From: Chitinophaga sp. SYP-B3965
GTDB taxonomy: Bacteria > Bacteroidota > Bacteroidia > Chitinophagales > Chitinophagaceae
Reading direction: 5' to 3'
Assembly (NCBI RefSeq): GCF_009647655.1
Contig: NZ_WJFD01000003.1
Location: forward strand, 782,661 to 846,660
DNA: 64,000 nucleotides
The position numbers were made by a program, and so were the translations under genes. Shown here in pieces: positions 35,138 to 43,377 of this stretch (position 1 is its first letter; every line of letters starts with the position of its first letter). Under the pieces are notes generated by a model, which saw only the letters and a program-made list of their open reading frames with translations, was not told where the DNA came from and ran no database searches.

Positions 35138-36952
35138 ATGGAAAATTTTATAGTATCCGCCCGTAAATACCGTCCGCAGAACTTCTCTACGGTAGTTGGG
35201 CAAGCCCATATAACAACAACACTTAAAAATGCCATCCGCAATAATCAGCTGGCGCATGCCTTCCTGTTTTGCGGACCGCGCGGAGTAGGTAAAACCACCT
35301 GCGCCCGGATCCTGGCAAAAACCATCAACTGCGAGAACCTCAATGCGGATGGAGAAGCCTGTGATACCTGCGACTCCTGCCGCACCTTCAATGAAGGCAG
35401 TTCTTTTAATATCCATGAGCTGGATGCCGCCTCCAATAACTCGGTAGACGATATCCGTACCCTGGTAGACCAGGTGCGCTTTGCCCCACAGGCCGGCAAG
35501 TACAAGATCTATATCATAGATGAGGTACACATGCTCAGCTCATCCGCCTTCAACGCATTCCTGAAAACACTGGAAGAACCACCTTCCTACGCAATATTCA
35601 TCCTGGCCACCACAGAAAAGCATAAGATCCTGCCCACCATCCTAAGCCGGTGCCAGATCTTCGACTTCAAGCGGATCACCATCCAGGATACCGTGAACCA
35701 CCTGCAGGAAATTGTGCAAAAAGAGCACATGACCGCAGAAGGAGATGCCCTCCACCTGATTGCCCAGAAAACAGATGGCTGTATGAGGGATTCCCTCAGT
35801 ACGCTGGACAAGATCGTGAGCTTCACAGGCGGGCAGCTGACCTATCAGAATACCCTGGAACACCTCAACATCCTCGATTACGATTACTTCTTTAAAGTGA
35901 TGGAGTGTGTGCTGGTACAGGATATAGCCGGCGCCCTGCTCATTTTCGACGAGATCCTCCAGAAAGGATTTGAAGGAGATAATTTCATTGGCGGCTGGGC
36001 TGAATTCCTCCGCAACCTGCTGGTATGCAAGGACGATAAGGTATTGCACCTCATGGAAGTGAGCGCCAACCTGAAAGACCGTTATAAACAAATGAGCGCC
36101 CGCATCAGCTCTGCCTACATTGTAACAGCATTACACCTGCTCAATGAAACAGAGATCGGGTACCGCATGGCGCGGAATAAAAGGTTACATGTGGAAATGG
36201 CCCTTATCCGGTTGTGCTACCTGCAACAGGCCGTAACGCTTGTGAGCAATGATCAGACCGGGGAGGTGGTAAAAAAAAACCTGATTCCTGAAGGAGCACC
36301 GCAAAGGCTGAGAGCCCCGATGGCCCAGCCAATTTACGGTAAACCCGCTACTACAAAGACGATCACGCCGGAAGCTCCGCGTTTGACGATAGAAGTGGAG
36401 AAGGAGGTTTCTTCTTCTACTAAAAGTATTCCTAATACTCCTGTAGCCGCTACACCGGTTGCCCCAGCAGCAAAAACTACCCTCCCGCAAACAAAACTCA
36501 CCGGCCTTTCTGCCATGAAAGAAGCCCTGGCGGCCAAACAACAGATAGACAACTTAGAAAATGCCCCCATCCCTTTGACGGCAGGCGCACTGGTTGTATA
36601 TTGGGAGGAATTCATCGACCGCTTCCGCCAGGCTAATAAAATGACGGTAGTAAGCAATCTCCAGCTGGCACAGGTGATCCTGATCACCCAGCAGGAAATT
36701 GGCATCGTGAGCAGGAACATCGTACAGTTCCGGTTCATGGAGGAAGAGAAACTGGAGATCTCAGAATTCTTCAAAAAGAAGTTCAAAAATAATACCCTCA
36801 TTCTCACGTTATCGCTTGATGAAAGTCAGCAGCAGAATGAAGAATCAGGCCCGGTGGCACTTTCCAGTCGCGAGCAATTTGCCCGGATGATAGAAAAGTA
36901 CCCGCTGGTGAAAGAATTGAAGGACAGGCTGAACATGGAACTTGATTTTTAA
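35138..36952 (+). CDS. dnaX: DNA polymerase III subunit gamma/tau
   Basis: A 604-residue clamp-loader ATPase. Walker A GPRGVGKTT at residues 46-54, a four-cysteine zinc module (NCENLNADGEACDTCDSC), Walker B IYIIDEVHML, sensor 1 ATTEKHKI and the arginine finger region LSRC are all present. The C-terminal third is Pro/Ala/Thr-rich linker (about 400-480), then a tau-like domain. It loads the sliding clamp and links replicase parts. A real Shine-Dalgarno-like sequence, AAAGGAG, lies 11 bp upstream, uncommon among the genes here. A T-rich tract (about 35075-35107) sits in the promoter region. Confidence 0.95.
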   Translation: MENFIVSARKYRPQNFSTVVGQAHITTTLKNAIRNNQLAHAFLFCGPRGVGKTTCARILAKTINCENLNADGEACDTCDSCRTFNEGSSFNIHELDAASNNSVDDIRTLVDQVRFAPQAGKYKIYIIDEVHMLSSSAFNAFLKTLEEPPSYAIFILATTEKHKILPTILSRCQIFDFKRITIQDTVNHLQEIVQKEHMTAEGDALHLIAQKTDGCMRDSLSTLDKIVSFTGGQLTYQNTLEHLNILDYDYFFKVMECVLVQDIAGALLIFDEILQKGFEGDNFIGGWAEFLRNLLVCKDDKVLHLMEVSANLKDRYKQMSARISSAYIVTALHLLNETEIGYRMARNKRLHVEMALIRLCYLQQAVTLVSNDQTGEVVKKNLIPEGAPQRLRAPMAQPIYGKPATTKTITPEAPRLTIEVEKEVSSSTKSIPNTPVAATPVAPAAKTTLPQTKLTGLSAMKEALAAKQQIDNLENAPIPLTAGALVVYWEEFIDRFRQANKMTVVSNLQLAQVILITQQEIGIVSRNIVQFRFMEEEKLEISEFFKKKFKNNTLILTLSLDESQQQNEESGPVALSSREQFARMIEKYPLVKELKDRLNMELDF

Positions 36953-37006
36953 ACCGTTATCCCGCAAGGGAAATGAATATTTTTTAAACTCCCTCCCCTC
37001 TCAGGC

Positions 37007-37038
37007 TTTGCGTTTCTGCGCAAAAACTTGTAGGTTTG
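37007..37038 (+). promoter_or_regulatory. promoter of the pyruvate dehydrogenase E2 gene (TTTG-N20-TAGGTTTG)
   Basis: TTTG (37007-37010) and TAGGTTTG (37031-37038) are separated by 20 bp, a consensus Bacteroidota promoter. The 5' UTR to the ATG at 37061 would be about 18 nt. Confidence 0.7.
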
Positions 37039-37060
37039 GGCAAAATTTCGAAGAAACACT

Positions 37061-38722
37061 ATGGCAGAAGTTATCAGAATGCCCCTCTTAAGTGATACGA
37101 TGACAGAAGGGGTGATTGCGGAATGGCATAAGAAGGTAGGAGATACCGTAAAGTCAGACGATGTGATTGCAGAAGTGGAAACCGATAAGGCTACCATGGA
37201 AGTGATGGCGTATGCTGATGGCACGTTATTATATATTGGTGTAGAGAAAGGGCAGGCTGCCAAAGTAAATGGCATCATTGCCATTGTAGGCAAAGCCGGT
37301 GAGGATTACAAACCCCTGCTGGAAGGTGGAGACGCTAAAGCCGCTGCCCCTAAAGCAGACGCTGCCGCTCCTGCTCCCAAAGCAGAAAAAGCAGAAGCCA
37401 CACCAGCAGCTGCCGCTGTTGATAATGGCGCTGTAGAAGCTGCGTTGAAGAACGCTACCGTGATCCGGATGCCGCTGCTCAGCGATACCATGACAGAAGG
37501 TAAGATCGTAACCTGGAACAAAAAAGAAGGTGATACCGTAAAAAGTGACGACGTACTCGCAGAAGTGGAAACCGATAAGGCGACCATGGAAGTGATCGGT
37601 TATGCGGACGGTACCCTGCTGCACATTGGTGTTCCGGAAGGACAAGTGGCCAAAGTGAATGGCATCATTGCAATCGTTGGAAAGAAAGGTACAGATATAT
37701 CCCCCATCCTGAACGCAGAAAAGTCCGGCGGCGCTGCCCCTAAAGCAGCTGCTCCTGCTGAAACTACTGCTACAGCTACGGCCCCTGCTTCCGCAGAAGA
37801 AGCCCCCGCTGCAAACGGTTCTACGGATGGTCGCGTAAAAGCTTCTCCCCTGGCTAAAAAGCTGGCAGAAGATAAAGGCATCGACATCCGCCAGGTAACT
37901 GGCACCGGAGATGGTGGCCGTATCATCAAAGCGGATGTGGACAGTTTCGTTCCTTCCAAAGCAGCCCCTGCTGCAACACCTTCCGCTCCTGGCGCCAAAG
38001 CCCCTGCCGCACCGGTAGCTGCATTTGCACCAATTGGTCAGGAAGGCCACACAGATACCCCTGTATCACAAATGCGGAAGGCTATCGCCCGCCGCCTCGC
38101 AGAAAGCAAATTCGGTGCGCCGCACTTCTACCTCACCATGGAGATCAACATGGACGAGGCAATGAAATCCCGCGAAGCCATCAACAAAATATCTCCGGTG
38201 AAAGTATCGTTCAACGATATGGTCATCAAAGCCGCAGCCATGGCTTTACGTCAGCATCCTGATGTAAACAGCAGCTGGATGGGCGATTCTATCCGTCACA
38301 ACCAGCATATCCACATCGGTTCTGCGGTTGCGGTAGAAGAAGGGCTGATCGTTCCGGTGATCCGTTTCGCAGATCAAAAGAGCTTCTCTCAGATCGCTGC
38401 AGAAACTAAAACGCTGAACGACAAGGCTAAAAACAAGAAACTGCAACCTAACGATTACTCCGGCAATACCTTCACGGTATCCAACCTGGGTATGATGGGT
38501 ATCGAACATTTCACCGCTATCATCAATCCTCCTGATTCCGCCATCCTCGCAGTAGGTGCTATCAAGGAAACCGTGATCGTGGAAAATGGCCAGTTCAAAG
38601 CTACCAACGTAATGAAAGTGACCATGAGCTGTGATCACCGTACCGTAGATGGTGCTGTGGGAGCACGTTTCCTCGTGACTTTCAAGCAGTTGATGGAAAA
38701 TCCTGTTACTATGCTGGTGTAA
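37061..38722 (+). CDS. pyruvate dehydrogenase E2 (dihydrolipoamide acetyltransferase)
   Basis: A 553-residue protein with two N-terminal lipoyl domains (lipoylated lysines K43 and K173, both in VETDKATMEV), each followed by an Ala/Pro/Lys-rich linker, then a peripheral subunit-binding domain (KASPLAKKLAEDKGIDIRQV) and the catalytic domain with DHRTVDGA (active-site H526). It transfers acetyl groups to CoA in the pyruvate dehydrogenase complex. The two lipoyl domains are close duplicates. E1 and E3 genes are not in the window. A consensus promoter precedes it and a terminator follows, so it is monocistronic. Confidence 0.93.
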   Translation: MAEVIRMPLLSDTMTEGVIAEWHKKVGDTVKSDDVIAEVETDKATMEVMAYADGTLLYIGVEKGQAAKVNGIIAIVGKAGEDYKPLLEGGDAKAAAPKADAAAPAPKAEKAEATPAAAAVDNGAVEAALKNATVIRMPLLSDTMTEGKIVTWNKKEGDTVKSDDVLAEVETDKATMEVIGYADGTLLHIGVPEGQVAKVNGIIAIVGKKGTDISPILNAEKSGGAAPKAAAPAETTATATAPASAEEAPAANGSTDGRVKASPLAKKLAEDKGIDIRQVTGTGDGGRIIKADVDSFVPSKAAPAATPSAPGAKAPAAPVAAFAPIGQEGHTDTPVSQMRKAIARRLAESKFGAPHFYLTMEINMDEAMKSREAINKISPVKVSFNDMVIKAAAMALRQHPDVNSSWMGDSIRHNQHIHIGSAVAVEEGLIVPVIRFADQKSFSQIAAETKTLNDKAKNKKLQPNDYSGNTFTVSNLGMMGIEHFTAIINPPDSAILAVGAIKETVIVENGQFKATNVMKVTMSCDHRTVDGAVGARFLVTFKQLMENPVTMLV

Positions 38723-38747
38723 AAAACCATCACTATAAGCTTACCGT

Positions 38748-38787
38748 TAAAAGGGCTGTTTTCTTAAAAGGAGACAGCCTTTTTTAT
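38748..38787 (+). terminator. intrinsic terminator of the E2 gene
   Basis: AAGGGCTGTTTTC pairs with GGAGACAGCCTT (one mismatch), followed by six T residues. It lies 26 bp after the stop codon and immediately before an 11-bp repeat array. Confidence 0.8.
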
Positions 38788-38788
38788 G

Positions 38789-38891
38789 CTTTATCCTTGC
38801 TTAATCCTGGCTTTATCCTTGCTCGAATCTTGCTCAAACCCTTACTGGCACACAACATTGCACAACAATGAAGCTAGGATGAAGCAAGGAT
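38789..38891. repeat. 11-bp tandem repeats with inverted copies
   Basis: Five 11-bp units run head to tail, 38789-38843: CTTTATCCTTG, CTTAATCCTGG, CTTTATCCTTG, CTCGAATCTTG, CTCAAACCCTT. About 25 bp later two units occur in inverted orientation (GAAGCTAGGAT, GAAGCAAGGAT, about 38869-38891). The two sets can pair, so an RNA would fold into a hairpin. The remainder of the 327-bp gap to the VOC gene (to 39049) holds no gene and no other clear signal. Confidence 0.8.
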
Positions 38892-39049
38892 TATACAACT
38901 ATGAAAGAAATATCAGCCTGATTTTGCACAAATACGTACAGCATTTCCCCTTGTAAATGGAATCCTACACAGTCCCAAAAATTCGAATAATTGCAAAAAT
39001 TCTCCTCTTATTTCATTAAATTTAAATATTGTCCCCAACATGAATCGCA

Positions 39050-39442
39050 ATGCAAATTTCAAAGAATGCCCTCAACTGGTTCGAGATACCCGTTAGTAAT
39101 TTCGATCGTGCGAGGGATTTCTACAGCCATATTCTCCACGTTGATATCACCGAAATGAACATCGGGGCGGATCGTCTTGGCCTTTTCCCATATGATGCGG
39201 AAAACGGCGGCATAGGTGGTGCCATCGTACAGGGCCCTGATTTTATCCCCAGCCAGCGTGGCTGCCTCATATACCTCCATGGCGGAAACGATCTCACAGA
39301 AGTCCTGGCCCGCGTTCCTGATGCCGGCGGATGCATTGAAAAAGAAAAACATGCTGTGTCTGAGGATCAGCCAGATCTTGGCTATATCGCTATTTTCAGG
39401 GATTCAGAAGGTAACCGGATCGGCCTTCATTCTCCTGCATGA
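39050..39442 (+). CDS. VOC (glyoxalase/dioxygenase-like) family protein
   Basis: A 130-residue single-domain protein with the vicinal-oxygen-chelate pattern: NWFEIPVSNFDRARDFYSHIL at the N-terminus, GGAIVQGPDF in the middle and YIAIFRDSEGNRIGLHSP at the C-terminus. It resembles the small VOC proteins often annotated as glyoxalase-like. The metal ligands are not all obvious, so activity cannot be stated. The last codons (CTTCATTCTCCTGCATGA) are the template of the tandem repeat that follows, so the gene's 3' end has been amplified. It stands alone between two repeat regions. Confidence 0.88.
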   Translation: MQISKNALNWFEIPVSNFDRARDFYSHILHVDITEMNIGADRLGLFPYDAENGGIGGAIVQGPDFIPSQRGCLIYLHGGNDLTEVLARVPDAGGCIEKEKHAVSEDQPDLGYIAIFRDSEGNRIGLHSPA

Positions 39443-39695
39443 TCCAGGCAACGATTGCCACTTTCATTCTCCTGCCAATTCGCGCAACCAGATTTCCCGC
39501 CTGTTCCAGGCAACCAGAACTACTTTCATTCTCCTGCCAATTCGCGCAACCAGATTTCCGCCTGTTCCAGGCAACCAGAACGACCTTCATTCTCCCGCCA
39601 ATTCGCGCAACCAGATTTCCCGCCTGTTCCAGGCAACCAGAACTATCTTCATTCTCCTGCCGATTCAGGCAACAAGATTTCTCGCCTGTTCCACT
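39424..39695. repeat. 31/62-bp tandem repeat beginning in the 3' end of the VOC gene
   Basis: The word TTCATTCTCC recurs at 39426, 39463, 39525, 39586 and 39648, i.e. periods of 37, 62, 61 and 62 bp. Each 62-bp unit consists of two homologous 31-bp halves ending in GCAACCAGA. Copy 1 starts inside the VOC coding sequence, so the array grew from that gene's tail. The half-unit holds a small palindrome CCTGTTCCAGG. A repeat-encoded reading frame exists on both strands but has no credible start. Confidence 0.85.
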
Positions 39696-39755
39696 TTCTA
39701 TAAATAAATCCCCCCTCCCACTTTCAGCCCCGCCAGCACACAATATTTCAATAAC

Positions 39756-39787
39756 TTTTGAAAGTTCGAAAACTTATTATAGATTTG
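39756..39787 (+). promoter_or_regulatory. promoter and putative operator of the MarR-type gene
   Basis: TTTG (39757-39760) and TAGATTTG (39780-39787) lie 19 bp apart, an exact Bacteroidota promoter. The near-palindrome TTTTGAAAGTTCGAAAA (39756-39772) covers the -33 element and is a plausible autoregulatory operator. The ATG follows three bases after the -7 box, so the mRNA is likely leaderless. Confidence 0.65.
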
Positions 39788-39790
39788 AGT

Positions 39791-40297
39791 ATGAAATTGT
39801 CAGAAGCGAAAGCACAATTCATTCAATCCTGGGGATTATTGGGTGCCCAATGGGGTGTTAACCGCACCATGGCACAGATCCATGCCCTCCTCCTCATTGC
39901 CCCGGAACCACTGAGTGCAGAAGAGATCATGGAAGGACTGGACATTTCCCGGGGGAATGCGAATATGAATGTGCGGGAATTGATGAACTGGGGGATCGTA
40001 GAAAAAGTGCTCGTACCCGGTGAGCGTAAAGAATTCTTCATTGCAGAAAAAGATATCTGGAGAGTAGGTACCGCCATCGCCCGCGAAAGAAAGAAACGGG
40101 AACTGGACCCCATCCTCAAAGTATTACTCCAGCTGAATAAAGTAGAAGGTGACCAGAAAGACAAACACGTAAAAGCCTTCCGGGAAACCATGCAGAACAT
40201 CCAGAAGTTCGCACATCAGACAGATGCTGCACTCAATGCATTTATTAAGTCGGAAGAGAACTGGTTTTACAGCACGCTGCTGAAAGTGATTAAGTGA
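39791..40297 (+). CDS. GbsR/MarR family transcriptional regulator
   Basis: A 168-residue regulator with a winged-helix domain near the N-terminus (MAQIHALLLIAPEPLSAEEIMEGLDISRGNANMNVRELMNWGIV) and a helical C-terminal dimerisation part. The start at 39791 is taken because the promoter -7 box ends at 39787; an upstream TTG frame start at 39758 would overlap the promoter. It may control the epimerase gene 82 bp downstream and itself, through the palindrome at the promoter. The ligand, if any, is unknown. The related GbsR of Bacillus senses choline, but no choline genes are nearby. Confidence 0.88.
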   Translation: MKLSEAKAQFIQSWGLLGAQWGVNRTMAQIHALLLIAPEPLSAEEIMEGLDISRGNANMNVRELMNWGIVEKVLVPGERKEFFIAEKDIWRVGTAIARERKKRELDPILKVLLQLNKVEGDQKDKHVKAFRETMQNIQKFAHQTDAALNAFIKSEENWFYSTLLKVIK

Positions 40298-40379
40298 TCA
40301 TTTGATCCATATCCCCTTCAGCATTTCATCAACACAACATGTTTCAATTTTTTCTGAAAGAATCATAATATCCCTTATC

Positions 40380-41327
40380 ATGCAAAACAAAAAGATCGTT
40401 ATTGCCGGAGGCACCGGGTTCATTGGAGAAAGCCTGATAGATCATTTCGGCAGCACTAACAGGATCATTATACTCAGCCGCAAACCTCAACCTCCGCGGG
40501 ATCATGTTACCTATGCTTACTGGGATGGAAAAAACATTGGCGAGTGGGCGCAATTGCTGGAAGGCACTGATCTGCTGATCAATCTTGCAGGAAAGAGTGT
40601 GAACTGCCGGTATACAGAAGAAAATAAAGCCGCCATCTTAGCCAGCCGTATAGAAAGCACCCAGGTATTGGGAGAAGCCGTCAAACAACTTAAAAAACCG
40701 CCAACACTCTGGATCAATTCAGGTTCTGCCACTATTTACCGGCATTCAGAAGACAAGCCCATGGATGAATTCACAGGAGAAATACGCAATGATTTCTCTG
40801 TACAGGTCTGCAAACGCTGGGAACAATCTTTCAACGATATCAGGTTAACAGCTACCCGTAAAGTGATCCTTCGCATAGCGGTTACTTTAGGAAAACAGGG
40901 CAGTGTGATGATCCCTTATTTAAACATGATCAAATTCGGTTTAGGTGGTTTCCAGGGAAGTGGACGGCAGATGTACAGCTGGGTGCATGTTACAGACCTT
41001 GCACGTATGATGGAATGGTTGTATGAACATCCTGAATGCAGCGGCACGTATAATTGCGCAGCACCAAATCCCGTTACCAATAAAGCATTCATGACATCCC
41101 TAAGAAAAGCTACAGGAAGCTCCTTCGGCTTACCTGCCTATACCTGGATGTTGAAGATCGGTGCACAGCTGATAGGGACCGAAACAGAATTATTATTGAA
41201 GAGCAGATGGGTGATACCAACAAGGATCACCCATGCAGGTTTTACTTTTCAGTATCCGGAATTACCTGCTGCGTTTCAGCAGATCATTAGTGAATTGCCC
41301 CGGAAGCAATATAAATTGCTCGTATAG
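40380..41327 (+). CDS. TIGR01777 family NAD(P)-dependent epimerase
   Basis: A 315-residue short-chain dehydrogenase-like protein. The Rossmann start KIVIAGGTGFIGESLIDHF is followed by DLLINLAGKSV, WINSGSATIYRHS (a Ser/Thr...YxxxK-like segment with the Lys absent at the usual spacing), and the TIGR01777 landmarks VHVTDLARMMEWL, YNCAAPNPVTNKAF and LPAYTWMLKIGAQLIG. Its enzymatic activity in bacteria is undefined (the E. coli homologue is YfcH). I chose the ATG at 40380 because the coenzyme-binding motif begins directly after it; the longer frame to 40302 adds 26 unrelated residues. Its 3' end overlaps the convergent GH43 gene by 41 bp. Confidence 0.9.
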   Translation: MQNKKIVIAGGTGFIGESLIDHFGSTNRIIILSRKPQPPRDHVTYAYWDGKNIGEWAQLLEGTDLLINLAGKSVNCRYTEENKAAILASRIESTQVLGEAVKQLKKPPTLWINSGSATIYRHSEDKPMDEFTGEIRNDFSVQVCKRWEQSFNDIRLTATRKVILRIAVTLGKQGSVMIPYLNMIKFGLGGFQGSGRQMYSWVHVTDLARMMEWLYEHPECSGTYNCAAPNPVTNKAFMTSLRKATGSSFGLPAYTWMLKIGAQLIGTETELLLKSRWVIPTRITHAGFTFQYPELPAAFQQIISELPRKQYKLLV

Positions 41328-42201
41328 TAGCCGGTATAATTTCAGGAAATCCTTTGCCCCATTTCATTTCCACGAGGTAGGTCTTACGTGGGCTTACCTT
41401 CTGTTCATCAAAGTGGGTATGAAAAACATAATACCATTTGTTGCCAACATGCAGCACATCTCCATGCCCGGAACCATTGGCGCCTGTATTCTTCCTGCTG
41501 ATGATAGGATTTCCTTCATATCTTTTCCATGGCCCTACAGGAGATGAACTCACGGCAACACCTACCGCGTAATCAATATTCCTGAAATCATTACAGGAGT
41601 AGAACAGGTAATACAACTTATCTTTTTTGATCACGGTAGGCCCTTCCATCACCGGCCAGGGAGCATTTTTCGTATTCTCCCATCCCTCTCCTGCCTGCAT
41701 GCATTTCTGCACCGTACCGGGAATAAAAGCATTCAATTCCTTATTCAGTTCTCCAACAAAAATGCGGTTGCCGCTATCCAGTCGCACGTGATACAAGTAG
41801 ATCTTCCCTTCATCGAAAAAAACAAAAGGATCGATCTGTTTTTTATCCGCAGCGATAGAGCGCAGATCCTGTTGTTTATAAGGTCCTGCAGGATGATCGC
41901 TGGATGCAATGGCAATCTCTTCATTAGCCGTATAAGCCATGTAGAACTTACTGCCGTAATGGAACACCTGCGGCGCCCAGAACCCTTTCTCACCAAATGC
42001 CTCTCCCTTTTTTAAGGCCATACCGCTATCCGCCCAGTGTTTCAGGTCTTTCGATACGAACACCGGAAAACCATCATTGCGGTTAGTACCAAATGCATAA
42101 TGCGTCCCTTTCCAGGTAAAAATGGTAGGATCAGCCAGCAGCATGGGAATGCTGTCTTTCTTTTGAGCAGTAGCTAACAGTAGCAGCAGTAAGAATTTCA
42201 T
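41287..42201 (-). CDS. glycoside hydrolase family 43 protein
   Basis: A 304-residue secreted five-bladed beta-propeller enzyme with a short signal peptide (FLLLLLLATAQ). The three GH43 acids can be placed: D24 in LADPTIF, D124 in IDPFVFF and E186 in MEGPTV. The ALP-like segment FWAPQVFHYGSKFYMAYT and the blade starts are clear. Family members are mostly arabinanases, beta-xylosidases or galactosidases; the substrate here cannot be decided. It may work alongside the GH29/GH2 operon but is 34 kb away. It is divergent from the CoA-binding protein gene (38 bp) and overlaps the convergent epimerase gene at the 3' end. Confidence 0.9.
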   Translation of the reverse strand: MKFLLLLLLATAQKKDSIPMLLADPTIFTWKGTHYAFGTNRNDGFPVFVSKDLKHWADSGMALKKGEAFGEKGFWAPQVFHYGSKFYMAYTANEEIAIASSDHPAGPYKQQDLRSIAADKKQIDPFVFFDEGKIYLYHVRLDSGNRIFVGELNKELNAFIPGTVQKCMQAGEGWENTKNAPWPVMEGPTVIKKDKLYYLFYSCNDFRNIDYAVGVAVSSSPVGPWKRYEGNPIISRKNTGANGSGHGDVLHVGNKWYYVFHTHFDEQKVSPRKTYLVEMKWGKGFPEIIPATIRAIYIASGAIH

Positions 42202-42239
42202 AGCACTAAATATATAAAAGCATTCCGTATTTTTACAGT

Positions 42240-42608
42240 ATGAATACACCAAAACTGACAGTAGTGATCGGCGCATCAGAAAACCCTTCCCGGTATAGTT
42301 TCCTGGCTGTTTCGCGCCTGCGGGCAAACGGACATCCTGTGATCGCTATCGGCAAACGGGCTGGTCAGATCGGTGACACCCCCATTGTAACAGAACATCC
42401 GGATACCCCCGGCGTAGATACGGTAACGTTATACCTCAACCCCACCCTGCAACAGGAATACTACGATTACATCTTCAGCCTGAAACCCAAACGCATCATT
42501 TTCAATCCCGGTACAGAAAATACGGAACTGATCAAAATGGCCGCAGAACACGGTGTGAAAGCACAGGAAGCCTGCACGCTGGTACTCCTCAGCACCGGCC
42601 AGTACTAA
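42240..42608 (+). CDS. CoA-binding domain protein (YccU-like)
   Basis: A 122-residue single-domain protein of the CoA_binding family (PF13380 type): VVIGASENPSRYSFLAVSRLRANGH, DTVTLYLNPTLQQEYYDYIF and IIFNPGTENTELIKMAAEHGVKAQEACTLVLL. The fold is Rossmann-like and binds coenzyme A or a related nucleotide; the cellular role is unknown. It is cytosolic. The gene is divergent from the GH43 gene and stands alone; no terminator is obvious in the next 160 bp, which contains the likely promoter of the ykuK-like gene. Confidence 0.9.
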   Translation: MNTPKLTVVIGASENPSRYSFLAVSRLRANGHPVIAIGKRAGQIGDTPIVTEHPDTPGVDTVTLYLNPTLQQEYYDYIFSLKPKRIIFNPGTENTELIKMAAEHGVKAQEACTLVLLSTGQY

Positions 42609-42774
42609 TTCACACGATTTCCCCAATCCCCAAAACTTAAAACTGCGTTAATCCTCACTGCAGTTATTTTTCGTATATTCGGTTATAACATAATACATCC
42701 TGTTATCCCATATCGGCCCAAGACTCAACAGACAGGCATTCCGGATAGTATTCATTTTCTAAATTACTCAACCC

Positions 42775-43248
42775 ATGAAATGGAGAAGATTCAATGGCGA
42801 TCCTATTCATTTACCTATCAAGGAGGAGGTGCGTCAGGCAATTGTCCGCGAGTCGGGCAATTCCTACCGTTTAAAGGTATGCATCGGCACCGATTCCCAG
42901 GTAAAGGGCGCTGACACGGAATTTGCTACCGTTATTGTGTTCCTGCGCGAAGGACACGGTGGATTCATGTTCATTCACAACGAAAGAACAAAAGATGTGT
43001 ATTCCATCAAAGAAAGGATGCTGGTAGAAGTGGCAAAAAGTATCGAGATCGCTTATGAACTCTGCGATCTGTTTACGGAGTATGATGTAGACATGGAAGT
43101 GCATGCAGACATCAACACCAACCCACAGTTCAAAAGCAATCTTGCACTCAGGGAAGCAATGGGCTACATCCTTGGTATGGGCTTTGCCTTCAAAGCCAAA
43201 CCGGAAGCCTTTGCCAGCAGCAGTTGCGCGAATAAGATCGTGAACTAG
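42775..43248 (+). CDS. YkuK family protein (DUF458, RNase H-like fold)
   Basis: A 157-residue protein of the DUF458/YkuK family. KVCIGTDSQVKGADTEFATVIVFLREG near the start and VHADINTNPQFKSN and ILGMGFAFKAKPEAFASSSCANKI at the end match family positions, with acidic residues (GTDSQ, HADIN) in RNase H-like sites. The enzymatic role is not established. It is cytosolic and monocistronic, followed by a terminator. Confidence 0.88.
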   Translation: MKWRRFNGDPIHLPIKEEVRQAIVRESGNSYRLKVCIGTDSQVKGADTEFATVIVFLREGHGGFMFIHNERTKDVYSIKERMLVEVAKSIEIAYELCDLFTEYDVDMEVHADINTNPQFKSNLALREAMGYILGMGFAFKAKPEAFASSSCANKIVN

Positions 43249-43281
43249 CAGCGAAGTAAATTGCCCCTTCCGCCAAAACGA

Positions 43282-43317
43282 AAAGCGTAAAAACGGGCCC
43301 CAGCCTTTTTACGCTTT
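43282..43317 (+). terminator. terminator hairpin after the ykuK-like gene
   Basis: AAAGCGTAAAAA (43282-43293) pairs perfectly with TTTTTACGCTTT (43306-43317) around a GC-rich 12-nt loop. Because the T-run is inside the stem it can end transcription in either direction. Confidence 0.65.
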
Positions 43318-43335
43318 AAGCAGATCGCCTGCTGC

Positions 43336-43363
43336 AAAAAAAACCGCCCAATATTTCGGGCGG
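43336..43363 (-). terminator. intrinsic terminator of engB
   Basis: On the minus strand CCGCCC (43363-43358) pairs with GGGCGG (43349-43344), followed by a run of eight T residues. It lies 15 bp after the engB stop codon. Confidence 0.8.
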
Positions 43364-43377
43364 CGGATTGTTATCTC

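Noticed and set aside
37229..38050. 273-residue minus-strand frame antisense to the E2 gene, rich in Gly, Ser and Phe
   Set aside because: It mirrors the Ala/Pro/Lys-rich linkers of the E2 gene; long antisense frames of this sort come from codon bias.
39424..39695. Regular repeat as a possible CRISPR array
   Set aside because: Units are contiguous with no unique spacers, the first copy lies in a coding sequence, and no cas gene is present.
39396..39743. 115-residue minus-strand frame with repeated peptide (SGCANWQENESSSGCLEQAGN)
   Set aside because: It merely translates the 31/62-bp DNA repeat, overlaps the VOC gene antisense, and has no promoter or conserved start; several frames are open because the repeat is short of stop codons.
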